From Agrobacterium sp. a22-2 (GTDB taxonomy: Bacteria > Pseudomonadota > Alphaproteobacteria > Rhizobiales > Rhizobiaceae), in contig NZ_JAAXMM010000022.1 of NCBI RefSeq assembly GCF_012276985.1, positions 1 to 57,944 of the forward strand: 57,944 nt of DNA, given 5' to 3'. The notes below the pieces were generated by a model, which saw only the letters and a program-made list of their open reading frames with translations, ran no database searches and was not told where the DNA came from. A program made the position numbers and the translations under genes. Each line of letters begins with the position of its first letter. Positions within the stretch are counted from its first letter, which is position 1. Below, piece after piece: positions 40,406 to 48,408 of the stretch.

Positions 40406-40855
40406 ATGTCAAATCAACCCCTGATTCCTTTTTCGACCACCATTCATGTCCGCGACACCTGCCTGTGCCTGCATGCGCAGCGGGCGGCGCGGGCCTTAGC
40501 GCGCCGCTTCGACACGGCGCTGAAATCACTGGGGCTGACCAATGGCCAGTTCTCTTTGATGATGTCGCTGAACCGGCCCGAGCCGCCGCCGATGGGGCCG
40601 GTCGCAAACCTGCTCGCCATGGACCGCACCACGCTGACGGCAGCGCTGAAGCCGCTGACGCGGCGCGGCTGGGTGGCGATCGAGCCGGATCCGAAGGACA
40701 AGCGCGGCAAGCGGCTGCGGCTGACCGCCGAGGGCACCGCCATCCTGTCGGCCGCCCTGCCGATCTGGAAATCCACCCACGACGCCGTCGAGGCCGAACT
40801 CTCGTCGGGCGACGCGGAAGGGCTGCGGCAGGATTTGGTGGAGATTTCGCGTTAA
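40406..40855 (+). CDS. MarR family transcriptional regulator
   Basis: 149 residues. Winged helix with LGLTNGQFSLMMSLN, VANLLAMDRTTLTAALKPLT (recognition helix) and the wing EPDPKDKRGKRLRLTAEG. Two Cys in an N-terminal RDTCLCLHAQ segment could act as an oxidant sensor. The palindrome at 40373-40404 abuts the start and there is no ribosome-binding site, so translation may be from a leaderless mRNA. Likely an autorepressor that also controls the divergent DUF899/DUF1579/VOC genes. Confidence 0.9.
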   Translation: MSNQPLIPFSTTIHVRDTCLCLHAQRAARALARRFDTALKSLGLTNGQFSLMMSLNRPEPPPMGPVANLLAMDRTTLTAALKPLTRRGWVAIEPDPKDKRGKRLRLTAEGTAILSAALPIWKSTHDAVEAELSSGDAEGLRQDLVEISR

Positions 40856-40876
40856 CTGACGACCGGCAGAGTTGCG

Positions 40877-41197
40877 TCAGCCGTCGCTGCGATCCGGCTT
40901 TTGCGTCGTTACTTCCTGCAGCTCTTTCCAGACGAGATAGTAGAACGGGTTGCCCATTTTTTCCCAGAACTCGGGACTGGATGTATTGAAGATCAGGGCC
41001 GTTCCCAACGACAGAAAGATCGAAAAGCAAATAAAGACAAAGGCGAATATGTTCGCGATCAGCACTGGTACAAGCAGAGCGGTCAGTCCGGCATTTCTAC
41101 CGAAATGTTCTTCCGATATGTATCCCACCAGGCACAACGTTGCGAAAGTCACGATGAGGACCGGAAAGGCCCAGAGCGTCTGCTTTTTCGTCAGCAT
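40877..41197 (-). CDS. Hypothetical small membrane protein
   Basis: 106 residues from ATG 41197 (GAAGAGG 5 nt upstream). Two or three predicted membrane helices (TLWAFPVLIVTFATLCLVGY, then LTALLVPVLIANIFAFVFIC and FSIFLSLGTALIF), and a soluble Lys/Glu tail with FWEKMGNPFYYLVWKELQEV. No family recognised. Convergent with the MarR gene with a 21-bp gap. Codon use is somewhat less GC-rich than neighbours. Confidence 0.6.
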   Translation of the reverse strand: MLTKKQTLWAFPVLIVTFATLCLVGYISEEHFGRNAGLTALLVPVLIANIFAFVFICFSIFLSLGTALIFNTSSPEFWEKMGNPFYYLVWKELQEVTTQKPDRSDG

Positions 41198-41284
41198 GAA
41201 AACCTCTTCGCGATCGCCTGTCGTTCCCAGATCATACTGCTGCATGCCGATGGATGGTAGCCATGGCGGCCCCCGAACGGGCCC

Positions 41285-42058
41285 TCAAGGCTTGACCGCC
41301 CTGCCCCAGGCCGCAAGGCGCGGATCGCTGGCGAAATCGGTGATGGCGAAGCCCAGTCGCTGGCGGGGGAACTCGCACAGCGCCTGCACGCCGGACGGCG
41401 CCAGGCGGATGCGCCAGGTCTGGCGCTCGACGGGTTGGCGCTCGGCAAAGGCGCCGGCGCTCAAGAGCGCCACGTTGCGCCCGCCGGCCGGGTCGCGCAC
41501 CGAACGGTAGACGATTGCCGCCAAACCGGCGGTCCGGGCGCTGTCGGCCAGTGCCTGGCAGGCCTCGTAATTCACCGGATCGGTCCAGGCGGCCTCGTCA
41601 CGGAGCAGTGGCGGCTCAGTCAGGTCGAGGGCGGCTGACGTTTGGATCAAGGCGGAAAAGGCGGTGTATTCGGCGGCATTGGCCGGCAGCGGTGTGGCGG
41701 GCGATTCGCTGTAGAACAGCAGCCGGTAGAAGGCCATTTCGGCCAGCGCCGTTTCCACCCGCTGGGCCGCGTAATAGACGCCAAGCGTGCGCCCGGCGCG
41801 GCGGAAGCGCGAGCCGTTCGGATAGACGCCGCCGTAGCGGAACGGCGTCGCCAAGAGATAATCGAGCCCGGCACAGTCCGGCGGAAAGGCCGGCTTGGTC
41901 TCCTCCAGCAGGCTTTCGAGCAGGACCTGCTCGTCGACGGTATCGACCAGCTTCATGGTGGAAACCTGGTGCTGGGCCTCGACCAGCCGCCACCAGGCGC
42001 CCGACAGAGACCGCGCCTCAGACGAGAGCGCGGCGGGCGTCCAGATAGGCAAGGACAT
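41285..42058 (-). CDS. RES-domain toxin
   Basis: 257 residues. RES family core: RYGGVYPNGSRFRRAGRTLG with the conserved Arg/Tyr-type residues, YYAAQRVETALAEMAFYRL with the Glu, and a final NVALLSAGAFAERQP. RES toxins degrade or ADP-ribosylate using NAD+. The start overlaps the upstream antitoxin gene by 41 nt, so the two are coupled. No frameshift or stop is seen. The antitoxin's partner position (antitoxin first) is the standard order for Xre-RES modules. Confidence 0.88.
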   Translation of the reverse strand: MSLPIWTPAALSSEARSLSGAWWRLVEAQHQVSTMKLVDTVDEQVLLESLLEETKPAFPPDCAGLDYLLATPFRYGGVYPNGSRFRRAGRTLGVYYAAQRVETALAEMAFYRLLFYSESPATPLPANAAEYTAFSALIQTSAALDLTEPPLLRDEAAWTDPVNYEACQALADSARTAGLAAIVYRSVRDPAGGRNVALLSAGAFAERQPVERQTWRIRLAPSGVQALCEFPRQRLGFAITDFASDPRLAAWGRAVKP

Positions 42059-42404
42059 CGGTCAATCCGGAAATGGTGACGATCTTTTCGGCCGGCACGC
42101 CGGCCAGCACGCTATTGGCATTGCGCAGCCAGTGACGGGCCACCGTCTCGTCGCCGCCGGTGATGGCATCCAGCGAGCGGAACAGCCGGATGAACAGCAG
42201 CGCCAGCTCGAACGGCTTGGTGCCGCGCTCCAGCCGGAACTCGAGCTTCTTCATGCGCGACACGCTGGCCTCCGACAGACCGAGCACGGCGGCCAATTGA
42301 CGGGCCGAAAGCCCCAGCCGCTCGGCCGCACTGACGGTCGCCTTGGTCACGGTCAGCGCTTCGGCGTTGATCGGGGCGGCTCTGGGTTCGAGTTGGTGCA
42401 ACAT
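42018..42404 (-). CDS. Xre/MbcA/ParS-type antitoxin of the RES module
   Basis: 128 residues from ATG 42404. The helix-turn-helix is AAERLGLSARQLAAVLGLSE then ASVSRMKKLEF. The DUF2384 part (ELALLFIRLFRSLDAITGGD, WLRNANSVLAGVPAEKIVTI, LTDVLAYLDARRA) is the toxin-binding domain. It neutralises the RES toxin and should repress the operon. A dyad CTCTC-CGTA-GAGAG sits just upstream on top of the promoter. The longer ORF to 42632 is not used because it crosses a repeat. Confidence 0.9.
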   Translation of the reverse strand: MLHQLEPRAAPINAEALTVTKATVSAAERLGLSARQLAAVLGLSEASVSRMKKLEFRLERGTKPFELALLFIRLFRSLDAITGGDETVARHWLRNANSVLAGVPAEKIVTISGLTDVLAYLDARRALV

Positions 42405-42413
42405 GGCGCGATC

Positions 42414-42455
42414 CTCTCTACGGAGAGAATATAGGTGATATTTTTCTGTAGACAA
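42414..42455 (-). promoter_or_regulatory. Promoter and operator of the Xre-RES operon
   Basis: Minus strand: -35 TTGTCT (42450-42455), 16-bp spacer, -10 TATATT (42428-42433), then the dyad CTCTC-CGTA-GAGAG (42414-42427) at the expected transcription start. This location suits autorepression by the antitoxin. Confidence 0.7.
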
Positions 42456-42479
42456 GGATTTTGTGCTGTCGCTGAGAGA

Positions 42480-42590
42480 AAGCTCCGGGGCGGGGTGACC
42501 GACGTCAGTGATTGTGGTGATCACCCCCACCCGCGCGTTCCGCGCGACCTCCCCCCTCAAGGGGGAGGTGGAGCCCGGATCGCTGCCGGC
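42480..42590. repeat. RIME-like palindromic repeat
   Basis: Words CTCCGGGGCGGGGTGACC, ACCCGCGCGTTCCGCGCG and CCTCCCCCCTCAAGGGGGAG. Same family as positions 1-105. It fills most of the 42456-42644 gap between the RES module promoter and ohr; no gene is present. Confidence 0.75.
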
Positions 42591-42644
42591 TTGCTTGCGG
42601 TGGATCGTCCGGCCGGAACTTCTGCCCGACATCCCCTTGCCTGA

Positions 42645-43067
<423 letters not shown>

Positions 43068-43116
43068 GTCATTGCTCCTTGTGGTTGGCTGTCCGATTTC
43101 TTATGTATCGTACAAT

Positions 43117-43134
43117 TTAATTGCGCGCAATTAA
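43117..43134. promoter_or_regulatory. OhrR operator between ohr and ohrR
   Basis: Perfect 18-bp palindrome TTAATTGCGCGCAATTAA flanked by A/T, about 50 nt upstream of ohr and 124 nt upstream of ohrR. Its form (AATT half-sites) fits known OhrR operators. Confidence 0.8.
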
Positions 43135-43257
43135 TTTTTGCGCATTGCATATGACGGCAGGAATTGCCACACTTGAGATCAGGGTCTTTGAAGGTCAGAC
43201 CCGATGATGTCGCCGGGGCGATCGGACGTCAAGGGATGCAAGGGGATAGGAAAGGCC

Positions 43258-43716
43258 ATGAAGGATTCGACGCTTGACAAGGAACTGACACTCGACCGGC
43301 AGCTCTGTTTTGCCGTCTACGGCGCCTCGCTGGCGCTCAACCGCGCCTACAAGCCGTTGCTGGAGCCGCTGGGACTGACATACCCGCAATATCTGGCCAT
43401 GATGGCGCTCTGGGAAAAGGATGGCCAGCAGGTCAAGGAACTCGGCGAGACGCTGGGCCTTGATTCCGGCACGCTCTCGCCTCTCCTGAAGCGGTTGGAA
43501 CAGGCCGGCTATGTCTCGCGCAAACGCGACAGCATCGACGAGCGGCAGGTGACGGTGTCGCTGACGCCGACGGGTGCTGCGCTGAAGGACCGGGCGATGG
43601 ACGTGATGCTATCGATCGGCCGGCAGACCGGCTGCACGATGAGCGAGCTGGAAACGCTGCGCGACCGGCTGAAATCCCTTCGCGGCCATCTGGCGGCCGC
43701 GAAAGAACAGGTCTGA
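43258..43716 (+). CDS. ohrR: Organic peroxide sensor/repressor OhrR (MarR family)
   Basis: 152 residues from ATG 43258 (GGAAAGG upstream; the frame from 43204 is less likely). Reactive Cys17 lies in RQLCFAVYGASLALNRAYKP, followed by LGLTYPQYLAMMALWEKDG. A second Cys126 (RQTGCTMSE) suggests the two-Cys class, which forms an intersubunit disulfide on oxidation. DNA reading helix: LGLDSGTLSPLLKRLEQAGY. Represses ohr and itself. Ends 7 bp from the convergent L,D-transpeptidase gene. Confidence 0.95.
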   Translation: MKDSTLDKELTLDRQLCFAVYGASLALNRAYKPLLEPLGLTYPQYLAMMALWEKDGQQVKELGETLGLDSGTLSPLLKRLEQAGYVSRKRDSIDERQVTVSLTPTGAALKDRAMDVMLSIGRQTGCTMSELETLRDRLKSLRGHLAAAKEQV

Positions 43717-43723
43717 ACGATTC

Positions 43724-44434
43724 CTACTGCCAGACGACGATGCGGGCCTTGGTCGGCACACGCTCGTAGAGATCGATGATATCCTGATTCATCAAGCGCA
43801 CGCAGCCCGACGACACGGCCTTGCCGATCGAATTCCATTCCGGCGAACCGTGCAGGCGATAGAGCGTGTCTTCGCCGCCCTGGAAGATATAGAGCGCGCG
43901 GGCACCGAGCGGATTGTCGAGACCCGGCGGCTTGCCGCCATTGGCCGACGAATATTGCGCCAATTCCGGCTGACGGGCGATCATCTCGTCCGGCGGCGTC
44001 CATTTCGGCCATTTCTGGCGCCACTGGATGACGCCCTCGCCCTGCCAGGAAAAGCCCTGGCGGCCGATGCCGACGCCGTAACGCATGGCCGTGCCACCCG
44101 ATTCGACCAGATAGAGGAAACGCGACGGCGTATCGACGACGATCGTGCCCGGCGGCTGGCCGGTCGGATCAAGGACGCGCTGGCGATAGAAGCGGGACGG
44201 GATTTTCTGATACGGAATGGCCGGGATCACATAGCCGTTGTCCATCATCTCGCCATACATGGCGTCGAGTTCGGCCGATCCGCCCGTGGCGGGGCCGAGC
44301 GGCTGTGGCGGATTGCGGTAGGTGATGGTGGGCATGGACGCCCCGGACGAGGCACAGCCGGATAGCAGGGCCGCAGCGCCAAGTCCGGACAGGGACAGAA
44401 GGGCGCGGCGGGACAGAGACGTCTTGGTGATCAT
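43724..44434 (-). CDS. L,D-transpeptidase (YkuD), lipoprotein form
   Basis: 236 residues. N-terminus with twin Arg (SRRALLSLSG) and a lipobox LLSGC (Cys27), so probably a lipoprotein. The YkuD domain spans about 95-235, with catalytic HGSPEWNSIGKAVSSGCVRL (His and Cys). It forms 3-3 peptidoglycan or lipoprotein crosslinks in the periplasm. A close paralogue follows upstream at 44619. Spacing between the two genes (184 bp) suggests separate promoters. Confidence 0.92.
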   Translation of the reverse strand: MITKTSLSRRALLSLSGLGAAALLSGCASSGASMPTITYRNPPQPLGPATGGSAELDAMYGEMMDNGYVIPAIPYQKIPSRFYRQRVLDPTGQPPGTIVVDTPSRFLYLVESGGTAMRYGVGIGRQGFSWQGEGVIQWRQKWPKWTPPDEMIARQPELAQYSSANGGKPPGLDNPLGARALYIFQGGEDTLYRLHGSPEWNSIGKAVSSGCVRLMNQDIIDLYERVPTKARIVVWQ

Positions 44435-44618
44435 GAAAGATTCGGCTTCCTGTGGAAAATGCGGCTGGCAGCGCTATGCAACGCCGCCACAGCCTGATTG
44501 TTCCTCCGGAAGAACCATAGAGGCCACGGGTTAAAAAACCAATTGCGCATGAGGCAAAGTCAGTCAAATTTCCGGCATTGTGCCGGGCACGTGCTGCCGT
44601 TCTGCAACAATTGCGGCC

Positions 44619-45419
44619 TCAGATCACCACGATCGATGCGTTCTTGCCGACCCGGTCGTAGAGATCGATGACATCCTGATTGAACATGCGCACGCAGCCG
44701 GACGAGGTCGCCCTGCCAACCGACTGCCAGTCCGGCGTGCCGTGCACGCGGAACAGCGTGTCCTTGCCATCCTTGAAGATATAGAGGGCGCGGGCGCCGA
44801 GCGGGTTGTTGAGGCCGGATTCCAGACCACCATTGGCGGCGGAGAAGGATTTTATCTCCGGCTGACGGGCGACCATGTCGTCGCTCGGCGTCCAGCGCGG
44901 CCATTTCTGCTTCCACTGGATGGTGCCGCGGCCGGACCAGGCAAAACCCTGCTTGCCAAGGCCGACGCCGTAACGGATCGCCTTGCCCTCGGCCTGGACC
45001 AGATAGAGGAAGTTCGCCTTGGTATCGACGACGATGGTGCCGGGCGCTTCCGGCGTCTGGTAGCTGACTTCCTGGCGCAGGAAGCGCTGGTCGACGCGAC
45101 TGTAGGGAATGGCCGGGATGGTGTGGCCGTCGTCGCGGATCACGTCATACATGATGCGATGCACCGGATTGCTGACCGGCAGGCCATAGGTCTGGTGGAA
45201 CTGCGTCTGGTAGAGATTGCGTTTCTGCGGCACCGACTGGGGCGTCGCCGGCTGGACGCGGGCCGGATCATAATAGACCGGCGCGATCTCGTCCTGGAAT
45301 ACGTCGATGTTCATGCGGCTGGTGTCGGTCACCAGGATACAGCCGGACAGGCCCGACAGGGCCGTGGCTGCCGCCAGGACGGCGCTGATCCGCCGAACGT
45401 TCTCACTTTTCACAAACAT
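44619..45419 (-). CDS. L,D-transpeptidase (YkuD) paralogue
   Basis: 266 residues. The signal ends in a lipobox LSGC (Cys27). The YkuD domain has HGTPDWQSVGRATSSGCVRM; central blocks (GTIQWKQKWPRWTP, NNPLGARALYIF) are nearly the same as in the downstream paralogue (VIQWRQKWPKWTP, DNPLGARALYIF), so they arose by duplication. It has a longer N-terminal region after the lipobox (NIDVFQDEIAPVYYDP). Role: cell-wall crosslinking; substrate details unknown. Confidence 0.92.
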   Translation of the reverse strand: MFVKSENVRRISAVLAAATALSGLSGCILVTDTSRMNIDVFQDEIAPVYYDPARVQPATPQSVPQKRNLYQTQFHQTYGLPVSNPVHRIMYDVIRDDGHTIPAIPYSRVDQRFLRQEVSYQTPEAPGTIVVDTKANFLYLVQAEGKAIRYGVGLGKQGFAWSGRGTIQWKQKWPRWTPSDDMVARQPEIKSFSAANGGLESGLNNPLGARALYIFKDGKDTLFRVHGTPDWQSVGRATSSGCVRMFNQDVIDLYDRVGKNASIVVI

Positions 45420-45497
45420 GGAATACCGCTTCGTGCCGATGGACTATGCCAGGCACTCTTTCAGGCGCGGCTGGCGCGAAGCTGTCGCCATCGTCGA

Positions 45498-47069
45498 TCA
45501 GGCGGCTTTCTTCTCGGCAGCCAGGGCCGCCTGGGGCAATTGCACATTCTTCAGGGCCAGCGAGGCGAGGAAGCCGAGGCCGATGATGCCGGCCGCCGTC
45601 AGGAACAGCGGGTGGAAGGCCGTGGCATAGGCTGCGGCCACCAGGCCTTGGGTCTCCGGCGGCAGGGCGGCCAGCATCTTGGGCGACAGTTCCTTGATGT
45701 TGGCGACGCCCGGGATCGTGATCTGCCTTGCCGTCATGCCATGGGCGATCACCGCGCCGTAGATGGAAATGGCGATCGAGGCGCCGGCCATGCGCGTCAG
45801 CGTCACGGTGCTGGTGGCCGCACCGACATCGGCATGGGAGGCGGCGTTCTGCACGCCGATGACCGGCACCTGCTGGCCGATGCCGATACTGATGCCCTGC
45901 ATCAGCATGACGAGGGCGATCAGCACGATCGGCGTGCCGGCATGGGCGAAGCTGAACAACAGCAATGCGACCATGGTGCCAGCGGAACTGACGGCGGCCA
46001 GCCACTTGTAGCGGCCGGTGCGGGCAATCAGCCGTCCGGCCGAAAGCGAGCCGGCCGCAATGCCGCCTGTCGTGGCGACGAACAGCAGGCCGGCCATGGT
46101 GGGCGACAGGCCTGTCGTGGTCTGCAGGAACAGGGCGATGTAATTGACCGAGCCGATGGCAACCGCGCCGCTGGTCATCGATATGATCAGCAGCAGGCCG
46201 ACCGTCGGATTGTGGAACAGGCCGAGCGGCACGACCGGCTCGGGCACGCGACGCTCGACCAGGACGAAACCCAACAGGCAGACGAGACCGAAGGCGACGA
46301 CGCCGAGACTTTCGGCCGCCACCAGCGAGCCGAACAGTTCGGCGCTATCGGCCCACAGCACGACGCTTGCGACCGCCCCGGCCAGAAGCAGGGCGCCGGC
46401 ATAGTCGATCTTCGGGCGGCGGCGTGGCCGGCGATAGGGCAGAAGCCAGGCAAGGCCGGCCAGAACCAGAATGCCGATCGGCAGGTTTACCAGGAAGATC
46501 GAACGCCAGCCGAACCAGTCGCTCAAGAACCCGCCGAGAACCGGGCCGAGCGCGCCGGAGGCCATCAGCACCAGGCTCGAAAAGCTCTGGTAGCGGGCCC
46601 GCTCGCGCGGCTCGAACAGGTCGGCATTGATCGAGAAGATCGACACCATGATGCCGCCGCCGCCGAGCGCCTGCAGCACGCGCGCCGCGATCAGCCCGTT
46701 CATCGACGTGGTCAGGCCGCAGATCAGCGAACCGGCGGTGAAGATGAAGACCGCGGCCATGATGACGTATTTGCGGCCGAACAGATCGCCAAGCTTGCCG
46801 TAGACCGGCATGACGGCGCTGGAGGCCAGCAGATAGGCCGAGCCAACCCAGCCGAAGCGTTCCAACTGGCCGAATTCGGCGACGATGGTCGGCAGCGCGG
46901 TGGAGACGATCTGGTTATCAAGGGTCGCCATGAACATGGCCGTCATCAAGAGGATGAAGATGATCAGCCGCAGGCGGTTGTCGGTGACCAGCGGCGCCTC
47001 GGCCAGAGCCTGGGCAACAGCGGCCGACCTGGCGGCAGGCACTGCAGCAGAAGACATGCGATTGTCCAT
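45498..47069 (-). CDS. DHA2 (EmrB/QacA) family MFS drug exporter
   Basis: 523 residues from ATG 47069 (ATG 47057 is another option). 14 membrane helices. Motif A-like GKLGDLFGRKYVIMAA, the DHA2 marker LDNQIVSTALPTIVAEFGQL in helix 1, and motif C-like GPVLGGFLSDWFGWRSIFLV. Proton-driven efflux of hydrophobic compounds is expected. No membrane-fusion partner gene is adjacent. Divergent from a MarR gene, with a strong promoter (TTGACA-N17-CATAGA) and two dyads. Confidence 0.92.
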   Translation of the reverse strand: MDNRMSSAAVPAARSAAVAQALAEAPLVTDNRLRLIIFILLMTAMFMATLDNQIVSTALPTIVAEFGQLERFGWVGSAYLLASSAVMPVYGKLGDLFGRKYVIMAAVFIFTAGSLICGLTTSMNGLIAARVLQALGGGGIMVSIFSINADLFEPRERARYQSFSSLVLMASGALGPVLGGFLSDWFGWRSIFLVNLPIGILVLAGLAWLLPYRRPRRRPKIDYAGALLLAGAVASVVLWADSAELFGSLVAAESLGVVAFGLVCLLGFVLVERRVPEPVVPLGLFHNPTVGLLLIISMTSGAVAIGSVNYIALFLQTTTGLSPTMAGLLFVATTGGIAAGSLSAGRLIARTGRYKWLAAVSSAGTMVALLLFSFAHAGTPIVLIALVMLMQGISIGIGQQVPVIGVQNAASHADVGAATSTVTLTRMAGASIAISIYGAVIAHGMTARQITIPGVANIKELSPKMLAALPPETQGLVAAAYATAFHPLFLTAAGIIGLGFLASLALKNVQLPQAALAAEKKAA

Positions 47070-47105
47070 GCGGAATCTCAATCATGGTTCGACCGAATTG
47101 TCGCA

Positions 47106-47161
47106 TCTATGTGCTATTGGCATATATCTGTCAATGTCATATATGTGTGAAATCACACATA
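47106..47161 (-). promoter_or_regulatory. MFS promoter with two MarR-type operators
   Basis: Minus strand -35 TTGACA (47129-47134) and -10 CATAGA (47106-47111), 17 bp apart. An imperfect dyad TATGTGC-N5-GCATATA (47108-47126) covers the spacer and -10, and a perfect one TATGTGTGA-AA-TCACACATA (47142-47161) lies upstream of the -35, toward the MarR gene. Both share the TATGTG half-site. Confidence 0.8.
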
Positions 47162-47219
47162 GGCTTTGCAGCGCCGGCCGCCTTTGTTAAGACGGGCCAC
47201 TTGCAATAAGACAGAACCG

Positions 47220-47756
47220 ATGACTGATTCAAAGACCGAGGCGCCCGGCGCCTCCCCTTCCCCGGACAGCCGGGACGATATCGAACTGATCGGCGAGACC
47301 CTGACGCGGATGCGCGTGATGATCGGCCGTCGCATCATCGGCCGCCTGGCGATCCGCAATGTCGCGCCCGATCTCGACCTGTCACATCTCGACGTGATCG
47401 ACGCTGTGCGTCAGGTCAGCCTCAACGGCGAGGCGACGGTGGGCGCCATTGCCGAGGTGATGCGGATCGATCCGTCGCGCGGCAGCCGGGTGGTGGCCGA
47501 GATGGTGGAGCGCGGCGTTCTGGCCCGCGCCGTATCGCAGGCCGACGCACGGCGCGCCGTCGTGGTGCTGACGCCGCTCGGCATTTCGGTGCTCGAAGAG
47601 ATCCAGGCGGTCAAGCGCACCGTCGTCGAGACCATCGTGTCCGATTGGCCGGCCAGCGACATCGCGGAATTCGGGAGGCTTTTCGACCGGTTCGTCTGCC
47701 GCTTCCAGTCGCTGGCGCGGTTGCCGGAGAAGGATTGTGCGGGCAAGAACGCCTGA
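47220..47756 (+). CDS. MarR family regulator of the MFS exporter
   Basis: 178 residues from ATG 47220 (an in-frame ORF start lies at 47166 but would overlap the operator). Winged helix: EATVGAIAEVMRIDPSRGSR (recognition helix), VVAEMVERGVLARAVSQADA, and the wing RRAVVVLTPLGISVLEE. N-terminal 35 residues are Pro/Ser-rich and disordered. It should repress the divergent drug exporter, with inducers probably its substrates. The ribosome site is weak. Confidence 0.9.
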   Translation: MTDSKTEAPGASPSPDSRDDIELIGETLTRMRVMIGRRIIGRLAIRNVAPDLDLSHLDVIDAVRQVSLNGEATVGAIAEVMRIDPSRGSRVVAEMVERGVLARAVSQADARRAVVVLTPLGISVLEEIQAVKRTVVETIVSDWPASDIAEFGRLFDRFVCRFQSLARLPEKDCAGKNA

Positions 47757-47770
47757 CCAAGACGCCAAGA

Positions 47771-47808
47771 AACGACCGGTATCGCCCTTCTGGGCGATAC
47801 CGGTCGTT
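47771..47808. terminator. Very stable hairpin after the MarR gene
   Basis: Perfect 17-bp stem: AACGACCGGTATCGCCC pairs with GGGCGATACCGGTCGTT around TTCT. No clear T tract follows on either strand, so it may act as a 3' stabiliser, a weak terminator or a repeat remnant. It begins 15 nt past the stop. Confidence 0.55.
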
Positions 47809-47889
47809 CGTCCCCCGCGCTAAACTTGGTATTTCCGTATTCCCCCTCCGGAGGCTTCGGATTGCTCCGGTTCTGAACTCAAGAGGTTC

Positions 47890-48000
47890 GTCCGGCCGGC
47901 CATCGGGCTTGCCGACGGCCGGCCGCGCAAGGAGCGCGGGCACATCCATCCTGCCCTGGCGTCATGGGTCCGCCGCATCTGCGACGCCAGTGGATGTGGC
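47890..48000. other. Structured intergenic segment with three further stem-loops
   Basis: GGCCGGCC (47894-47901) pairs with GGCCGGCC (47917-47924). CCGCGC-AAGGA-GCGCGG occupies 47923-47939. CACATCCA (47941-47948) pairs with TGGATGTG (47991-47998), enclosing CTGGCGTC (47956-47963) and GACGCCAG (47983-47990). No ORF is supported here. Could be a small RNA, a repeat or a structured leader; strand unknown. Confidence 0.5.
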
Positions 48001-48021
48001 CTGCCTGCCCCTTAAGGCAAA

Positions 48022-48231
48022 TCAGACAGATCGGGCATGGGTCGGATTGATGGCCTTGTAGATCTTCGAGCCGAGCACGGCGGCAATCGGCACGGCCAGA
48101 AGACAGCCTGCCGCGAAGCCCGCCGCCAGTTGCCAGCCTTCCATCATCTTCAGGGACAGAAGCGCCGTGACCGCCGCACCGGCCAGAACGGTGGCGACGA
48201 GAATGTATAAAACCGCAGCAAGACGAAACAT
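48022..48231 (-). CDS. Small two-helix membrane protein
   Basis: 69 residues from ATG 48231 (GGAGG 6 nt upstream). Two hydrophobic stretches (AAVLYILVATVLAGAAVTAL and LAAGFAAGCLLAVPIAAVLG), then a basic end SKIYKAINPTHARSV. It resembles conserved rhizobial small membrane proteins of unknown function. Divergent from the Tat-exported protein gene. Confidence 0.65.
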   Translation of the reverse strand: MFRLAAVLYILVATVLAGAAVTALLSLKMMEGWQLAAGFAAGCLLAVPIAAVLGSKIYKAINPTHARSV

Positions 48232-48408
48232 CGAAACCTCCAATCAGGATTGCCTAATAAACATGAGCCCGGCCGGGTTTCGCGGCATTGATCTGGCGCA
48301 AACGATCTGCAGATCCTGCTCGTCGCGCGGCCCTTGTACTTGCGTCAAAACGGCACAGTTTTTGGTGGCACGCTTCTTGCTGCGGAAGGGTGGATTAAGG
48401 ATTTGTTC

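Noticed and set aside
42405..42632. N-terminal extension of the Xre antitoxin
   Set aside because: It covers the promoter, operator dyad and a RIME-like repeat.
44580..47150. 856-residue plus-strand frame across the MFS gene and an L,D-transpeptidase
   Set aside because: Spans two real genes on the other strand; Gln/His/Arg-rich shadow.
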